In this document: positions 34,574 to 38,857 of the stretch, piece by piece | How positions within the stretch are numbered: position 1 is the stretch's first letter | How the letters are laid out: each line of letters starts with the position of its first letter | Assembly: GCA_017643365.1 (NCBI GenBank) | Contig: JAEPNO010000025.1 | Location: 1-38,857, forward strand | Direction: 5' to 3' | DNA from: Balneolaceae bacterium | Lineage (GTDB): Bacteria; Bacteroidota; Rhodothermia; Balneolales; Balneolaceae | Length of the DNA: 38,857 bases | Notes under the pieces: model-generated | The model's database searches: none | What the model was told of the DNA's origin: nothing | The model's input: only the letters and a program-made list of their open reading frames with translations | Position numbers and translations under genes: made by a program

Positions 34574-37147
34574 ATGTGTGCCAAAGGAATATTGATACTG
34601 CTTTTTATGTGGGTACTACGTGCTTCACTAGCCGCTCAAGTAGTAGATTTGAATGAAAGATTACAGACAATTGAAACTCAATTTGAAAATGAAATTGAGT
34701 TAACTAGCCATTTGATCAATTCTAACGAGTATAAAACCTATTTAGATAATTTTATCAAGATAAAAAATACAAGAAATTTCCAACGAGATTATACTATTGG
34801 AATTCGAGACACATTCTTTGTACGTAATATTTTAGATCAAAGTAGTTGGCTTAATCGTGAAGCAACCTTAGTACAACTTATCGATGATTATGCAATTTGG
34901 ATTGAATCAGATATTCTAAGTGAGCTAAAACTCGCAAACCAAATCGATCAATTCAAACAAGTTCTTCAAACATATCTCCTTTATGAGACTGATCCATACT
35001 CAATAAATCCCAATAAAGGGATAATTGAGATTTTAGAAAACTATGTTGGAGATTTCCCTAATTCAGATGGGGATGGAATTACCGATATATTATACTTGGA
35101 CATCATAGATGAATTCGAATCAACTGGACAATACGTAGCTGGATTTTTTGACCCTGTTAACTTGAGTACTCACGAATATTCGAATCAAAGAGATATGGTG
35201 TATATGGATGTATATCCAACTTTGATCGAAAATGATTCATTACAATCGAAACGATCTTTATCAACCTTAGTTCATGAATTACAACATTTAATTCATGCCG
35301 GTTATGAAGGAACAGAGATAGAAGATGTGTTTGTAAATGAAGGATTCTCAGAAGCAGTTGAAATTCTTTGCGGTTTTGATCCAAGAAATCCAATACCATA
35401 TTTATCAAACACATCAAAGTCGTTACTTAGTTGGGACTTCTCTTATCCCATTTCAGACTATTCTAGAGCTTCACTTTGGACACAGTATTTAATTGAACAA
35501 TTTGGTAGTAAAGTTCTTAAAGACCTTATTAAAAATGAAAAAACCGGTATTCAAGGTTACAAGGAAAGTATCCAAAAGGTAAGTGGCTTTAGTTTTGAGG
35601 AAGTCTTTCAAAACTGGGGAATTGCAAATATTGTTAATGACAGAATTATATCCGAACAATTTGGTTACCAACACCCTCTATTAAGTAGTATAAATATACC
35701 TTTAACAACTACCGCACACCATGTTCCAGCTGTTATTTCCGGTGTACTGCCCCCCTTAAGTTATTCCGTTATTCATGTACCATACATACACAATCTAAAA
35801 CTCGAATTTGGAGAAAATCATGATAAACTTATTAAATCGAGCGGGGTGATTCATTATCCGAATACTGGTTTCAATAGAGTTCAATTGGTAACAAACCAAG
35901 CTGAACAGATACAATCAAACGACTTTGAATACGGTAGTATTTCAGTTCTACTTTCAAATCAATCGATTCAAGCCGATACTGTATTGAGCCCTATTAATGT
36001 TTTAATTGAAGGGAATAAATCGGCCTCGAATAAAACAATAATATATGGTGATGGTATTAATAACACTTTTTACTCGAATGCTTCATTTTTATCGCTATCT
36101 AGTATAGATCAAAAAATTGGCCTCATTATTCCAAAACAGTCTGAAAGCTATTGGCTGAAAAGTATTACACTTAGTGCCGTTTTTGACTCCGAACTTATCG
36201 GTAATGATCATATTACATCCAATGAAAGAGACTTCAATCTATCTATTGTCAAGATCAACAACGGAAAGATTGGTGAGCCTTTACTTTTAAATAATAAAAT
36301 TAGTTCAAATCGGGAAAGCGGAAAACTAGTTCTAGAAAAATTCTCACTTACCGAATATTACAGCAGATTTTCGAGTATTGATGATACTCTAGCTGTTATT
36401 ATTGAAAACGATCCAGATGATGACAATTTTATTTCCATTGGTCTGGATTTCAGTGAGTTAAAACATGGTATCATCTTTAATAATTCAAGTTGGCAACCTT
36501 TAGGGGAAATTAATATTGGTGGAAGCAGTTTAAAAGGATTCACTCCTAATATATCAATAGATATAGTTGAGTCGGGTCATCAATTAGTGGAACCCCCCCT
36601 GATCAAATCAATTCAACATGATTTTTCGAATGTGACTGTTGATTTAGAAATTCCAATCGAGTCTTCACCATCAGAAGTTCATTTAATTACGAAACTTCCA
36701 GATGGAAGTTTTCAAAAATTTCTTCCTACTGACTCCAACTCGTCAGGTTATTCGTTTAATATTCCTGTTCAAGTGGATGGCACGTACACGTTCAAAAGTG
36801 TAGTGCATTCAAACGATGGCTCAACCACCTTTATAGATGAAGAACAATGGTTAATTGAACTGCCGAATGGAATTAAAATTAGCCAGAATTACCCCAACCC
36901 TTTTAACCCAAGCACTACTATTCCCTTTACCATACTTGAAGAAGCTTCAGTTGGTTGGGAGGTTTTTGATGTGTTGGGAAGAACCATTTTAACTATTGAG
37001 CCTAAAAACATTAAAAGTGGCGAACATACACTTCAACTTGATATGCAAGCCAATTCAAGTGGTCTATATTTTTTACGAGCAATCATTGGTCGTGAAAGAT
37101 CCCATTCGTCTTATACCAAACCCATTAAGATACTTATGATAAAATAG
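34574..37147 (+). CDS. Secreted putative zinc metalloprotease with C-terminal sorting domain
   Basis: 857 residues. A signal peptide (cleavage near LAAQ, residue 22) is followed by an N-terminal helical region, DSDGDGITDILYLDI-like Asp-rich sequence near residue 165, and a gluzincin-type zinc site: HELQH (H234, E235, H238) and NEG with E256, i.e. HExxH-X17-E. The remainder is beta-rich and not recognised. The last about 90 residues form a T9SS-type sorting domain starting NYPNPFNPSTTIPF. It is likely surface-attached or secreted. The gene is visibly more AT-rich than smc, which suggests a different origin. Confidence 0.78.
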   Translation: MCAKGILILLFMWVLRASLAAQVVDLNERLQTIETQFENEIELTSHLINSNEYKTYLDNFIKIKNTRNFQRDYTIGIRDTFFVRNILDQSSWLNREATLVQLIDDYAIWIESDILSELKLANQIDQFKQVLQTYLLYETDPYSINPNKGIIEILENYVGDFPNSDGDGITDILYLDIIDEFESTGQYVAGFFDPVNLSTHEYSNQRDMVYMDVYPTLIENDSLQSKRSLSTLVHELQHLIHAGYEGTEIEDVFVNEGFSEAVEILCGFDPRNPIPYLSNTSKSLLSWDFSYPISDYSRASLWTQYLIEQFGSKVLKDLIKNEKTGIQGYKESIQKVSGFSFEEVFQNWGIANIVNDRIISEQFGYQHPLLSSINIPLTTTAHHVPAVISGVLPPLSYSVIHVPYIHNLKLEFGENHDKLIKSSGVIHYPNTGFNRVQLVTNQAEQIQSNDFEYGSISVLLSNQSIQADTVLSPINVLIEGNKSASNKTIIYGDGINNTFYSNASFLSLSSIDQKIGLIIPKQSESYWLKSITLSAVFDSELIGNDHITSNERDFNLSIVKINNGKIGEPLLLNNKISSNRESGKLVLEKFSLTEYYSRFSSIDDTLAVIIENDPDDDNFISIGLDFSELKHGIIFNNSSWQPLGEINIGGSSLKGFTPNISIDIVESGHQLVEPPLIKSIQHDFSNVTVDLEIPIESSPSEVHLITKLPDGSFQKFLPTDSNSSGYSFNIPVQVDGTYTFKSVVHSNDGSTTFIDEEQWLIELPNGIKISQNYPNPFNPSTTIPFTILEEASVGWEVFDVLGRTILTIEPKNIKSGEHTLQLDMQANSSGLYFLRAIIGRERSHSSYTKPIKILMIK

Positions 37148-37258
37148 AAATTAGGAGTCATCCTAAAAGTGGTGAAGGATAGGAAGCACCCTACCCTCCA
37201 CCTGTAACTAAAACCCTTGGACAGAACTGACCAAGGATAATCGATAAATAATAATACC

Positions 37259-38197
37259 ATGAAAACACACGAAAAAACAGCGATTACTGTACATTTATGT
37301 AGTTTTGCAGTTATGTTCACCTATCTGATTTTTATAGCCGGTTGTAGCGGTTCAAATAATCCATTTAGTAGCGAACATTCAGAATCATCGAGTATTTCAA
37401 TTGATGATTTAAACATCAATGTGAAATATGCAGAGTCTTATGACGAGACTAGAATTACTTTTTCTAGGCATTGGCCTCAATCCATATCACAAGGTTTAGC
37501 CAAAAATGTTGATGAAAGTGGAGAGATCATGCTCGACTATGAAAGAATTAGTAAAATAATAGCATTCGATGATGATGGGAATTTGTTCACCTCAACCGAA
37601 TATTTGGAGGGCGATTCCCAAATGAACATGCCGGAATCAATTTATGAAGAAGTTAAACATCAAAAACCAGCCGAAGACATAAATAAAGATCCAATTGTTC
37701 GTATTGAATTTTCAAATGGCATATTAAAGCAATTTGGAAGGTCAGGAAAGTTATTATCCGAACATACATTTAATCCGGAAGATTATCGATTAGATGAAGA
37801 AACCCTCGAGACGTTAACTTCTTATCTTGAAAAATCTATATCGGAAGATGAAACCGTCTCAAGTTCTATAGAAGTTTTAGATGCATCGGGTCTTCAATAT
37901 AATATTAAAGGTAAGTTCTATGCAGATGTAGTAGAACCTAGTTCAATTAATGAAAGTAGCAAGATATCAAAATATACATATCGCGTTGACTTAAGAACCG
38001 GAGTAAAAATTGAAGAGGTTGCTTATGATCTTCAAAATAGACCATTGCACTATCGTGTCTCAAATTATGTAACTATTGAAGGAAGACATTTGCTACAGCG
38101 AGAACTGTTTTACGAATACGGTGACCTAAATAATAACTGGGAAGTGATAGGACGGAAGGTCACTACCAGAACCAATCATAAAATCATCAGACAGTGA
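37259..38197 (+). CDS. Lipoprotein of unknown function
   Basis: 312 residues with a lipoprotein signal: a hydrophobic stretch to FIAGC, giving lipidated C29, followed by a Ser/Asn-rich linker. The mature part is acidic and probably beta-rich (IEFSNGILKQFGRSGKLLSEHTF, YTYRVDLRTGVKIEEVAYD), somewhat like YD-repeat strands, but I do not recognise a family. It lies 111 nt after the protease gene and 7 nt before the lipase-like gene, so it forms a pair with the latter. Confidence 0.75.
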   Translation: MKTHEKTAITVHLCSFAVMFTYLIFIAGCSGSNNPFSSEHSESSSISIDDLNINVKYAESYDETRITFSRHWPQSISQGLAKNVDESGEIMLDYERISKIIAFDDDGNLFTSTEYLEGDSQMNMPESIYEEVKHQKPAEDINKDPIVRIEFSNGILKQFGRSGKLLSEHTFNPEDYRLDEETLETLTSYLEKSISEDETVSSSIEVLDASGLQYNIKGKFYADVVEPSSINESSKISKYTYRVDLRTGVKIEEVAYDLQNRPLHYRVSNYVTIEGRHLLQRELFYEYGDLNNNWEVIGRKVTTRTNHKIIRQ

Positions 38198-38204
38198 GGG
38201 TATC

Positions 38205-38807
38205 ATGAAATTACGAATCTTATTTATTTATTTTTTCTTATTACTAGGAACTACAACGTTACATGCACAAAAGAAAATCGGAGTATATATACACGGATTT
38301 CAAGGAGGTATAGAGAAATGGTCCCAGGAAAGTTTAGCCCCAGAAAAATTAATTCTCTCAGATCATATTCTTGATCAATATGTTTTACTAAGTTACGAAA
38401 CAGGAGAACTTGAATCAGATAATAGATTATCTCTACTTAATAAGTTTATTGATCAAATTAAGAATAAGACTTGTACTCCAAGTAGTAACGGTGACTGTAC
38501 TTTCGAGGAACCTAATTTACAGACTGACCAATTTATATTAATAGGACATAGTTTGGGAGGGCTTGTAGCAAGAGTTTTATATCCAGCACTTGTAAATCAC
38601 CCAATAAACCCCTCAAATAATGTAAATGTTGTCGGTGTCATCAGTATTGGTAGCCCAATGCAAGGAACAGGTGCTGCAAACGTAACTACTGATGATGTTA
38701 GTGCAGTCTTTACTAGTCTTGAAAATAAATTAGAAGATGCTTGGGAAATTCGAAGCTCAGTAATTGATAAGGTAATTACTAAGGGTCTAGGGAAGCTAAG
38801 GAACTAA
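38205..38807 (+). CDS. Secreted alpha/beta-hydrolase (lipase-like), short or truncated
   Basis: 200 residues. Signal peptide to about residue 22 (TTLHAQ), then IGVYIHGFQGG (oxyanion-hole HG) and the nucleophile elbow ILIGHSLGGLVARV with S116, followed by VVGVISIGSPMQGTG. This is the N-terminal half of a PGAP1/lipase-type fold. The catalytic Asp and His normally found further on are not evident before the TAA at 38805. The frame stays open after that stop to the window end, so an interrupted gene is possible. Confidence 0.7.
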   Translation: MKLRILFIYFFLLLGTTTLHAQKKIGVYIHGFQGGIEKWSQESLAPEKLILSDHILDQYVLLSYETGELESDNRLSLLNKFIDQIKNKTCTPSSNGDCTFEEPNLQTDQFILIGHSLGGLVARVLYPALVNHPINPSNNVNVVGVISIGSPMQGTGAANVTTDDVSAVFTSLENKLEDAWEIRSSVIDKVITKGLGKLRN

Positions 38808-38857
38808 ATTGGATCATTTCTTAGTCGCTTAAGCATGACTTTATATAAGTTATCATT

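Overview
The window looks like chromosomal DNA from a Balneolota/Balneolaceae-type bacterium (Bacteroidota-Rhodothermota side of the tree). This is inferred from C-terminal secretion-sorting domains with the NYPNPFNP signature, mostly weak Shine-Dalgarno sequences, TAnnTTTG-like -10 elements, moderate-to-low GC, and protein character. The lineage is an inference, not proven from the sequence alone.

Layout. 1-511 (minus): the first 25 codons of tuf, preceded by tRNA-Thr(GGT), Gly(TCC), Tyr(GTA) and Thr(TGT) and one strong promoter. 541-3413 (minus): tight operon queA-ispD-ispF-dedA. 3588-11219 (plus): small secreted protein, LytR_C protein, rsfS, a D-2-hydroxyacid dehydrogenase, a 1272-residue NtrY-like sensor kinase and a MATE transporter. 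11220-13188: an AT-rich accessory patch with tandem repeats, an (AT)17 tract at a promoter, a Cys-rich secreted peptide and a 6-bladed beta-propeller protein, bracketed by a 25-bp direct repeat. 13189-17523: a DinB-like gene, then a type III polyketide synthase / methyltransferase / FAD monooxygenase operon followed by a double-CDGSH Fe-S protein. 17529-24276 (minus): GAF histidine kinase, aconitase with its terminator, and a CotH/lamin-tail secreted protein. 24586-28087 (plus): rplM-rpsI-(structured leader)-rpsB-tsf-terminator-pyrH. 28088-30198: an insertion of minus-strand genes (a DUF559 endonuclease enclosed by inverted two-hairpin repeats, and a YHYH lipoprotein) between pyrH and frr. 30199-34428: frr and smc. 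34574-38807: three AT-rich secreted-protein genes (putative metalloprotease with sorting domain, lipoprotein, short lipase-like protein).

How the genes work together. The core blocks supply translation (tuf, tRNAs, L13, S9, S2, EF-Ts, RRF, RsfS), queuosine tRNA modification, isoprenoid synthesis (IspD/IspF), pyrimidine nucleotide synthesis (PyrH), the TCA cycle (aconitase) and chromosome condensation (SMC). The accessory blocks supply surface proteins and a probable phenolic-lipid or quinone pathway.

The best candidates for something undescribed are: (1) the DUF559 nuclease gene enclosed by outward-facing copies of a two-hairpin repeat, nested inside further repeat families; (2) the (AT)17 promoter tract upstream of a Cys-rich peptide/beta-propeller pair; (3) the polyketide operon coupled to a CDGSH protein; (4) a potential pseudoknot leader before rpsB.
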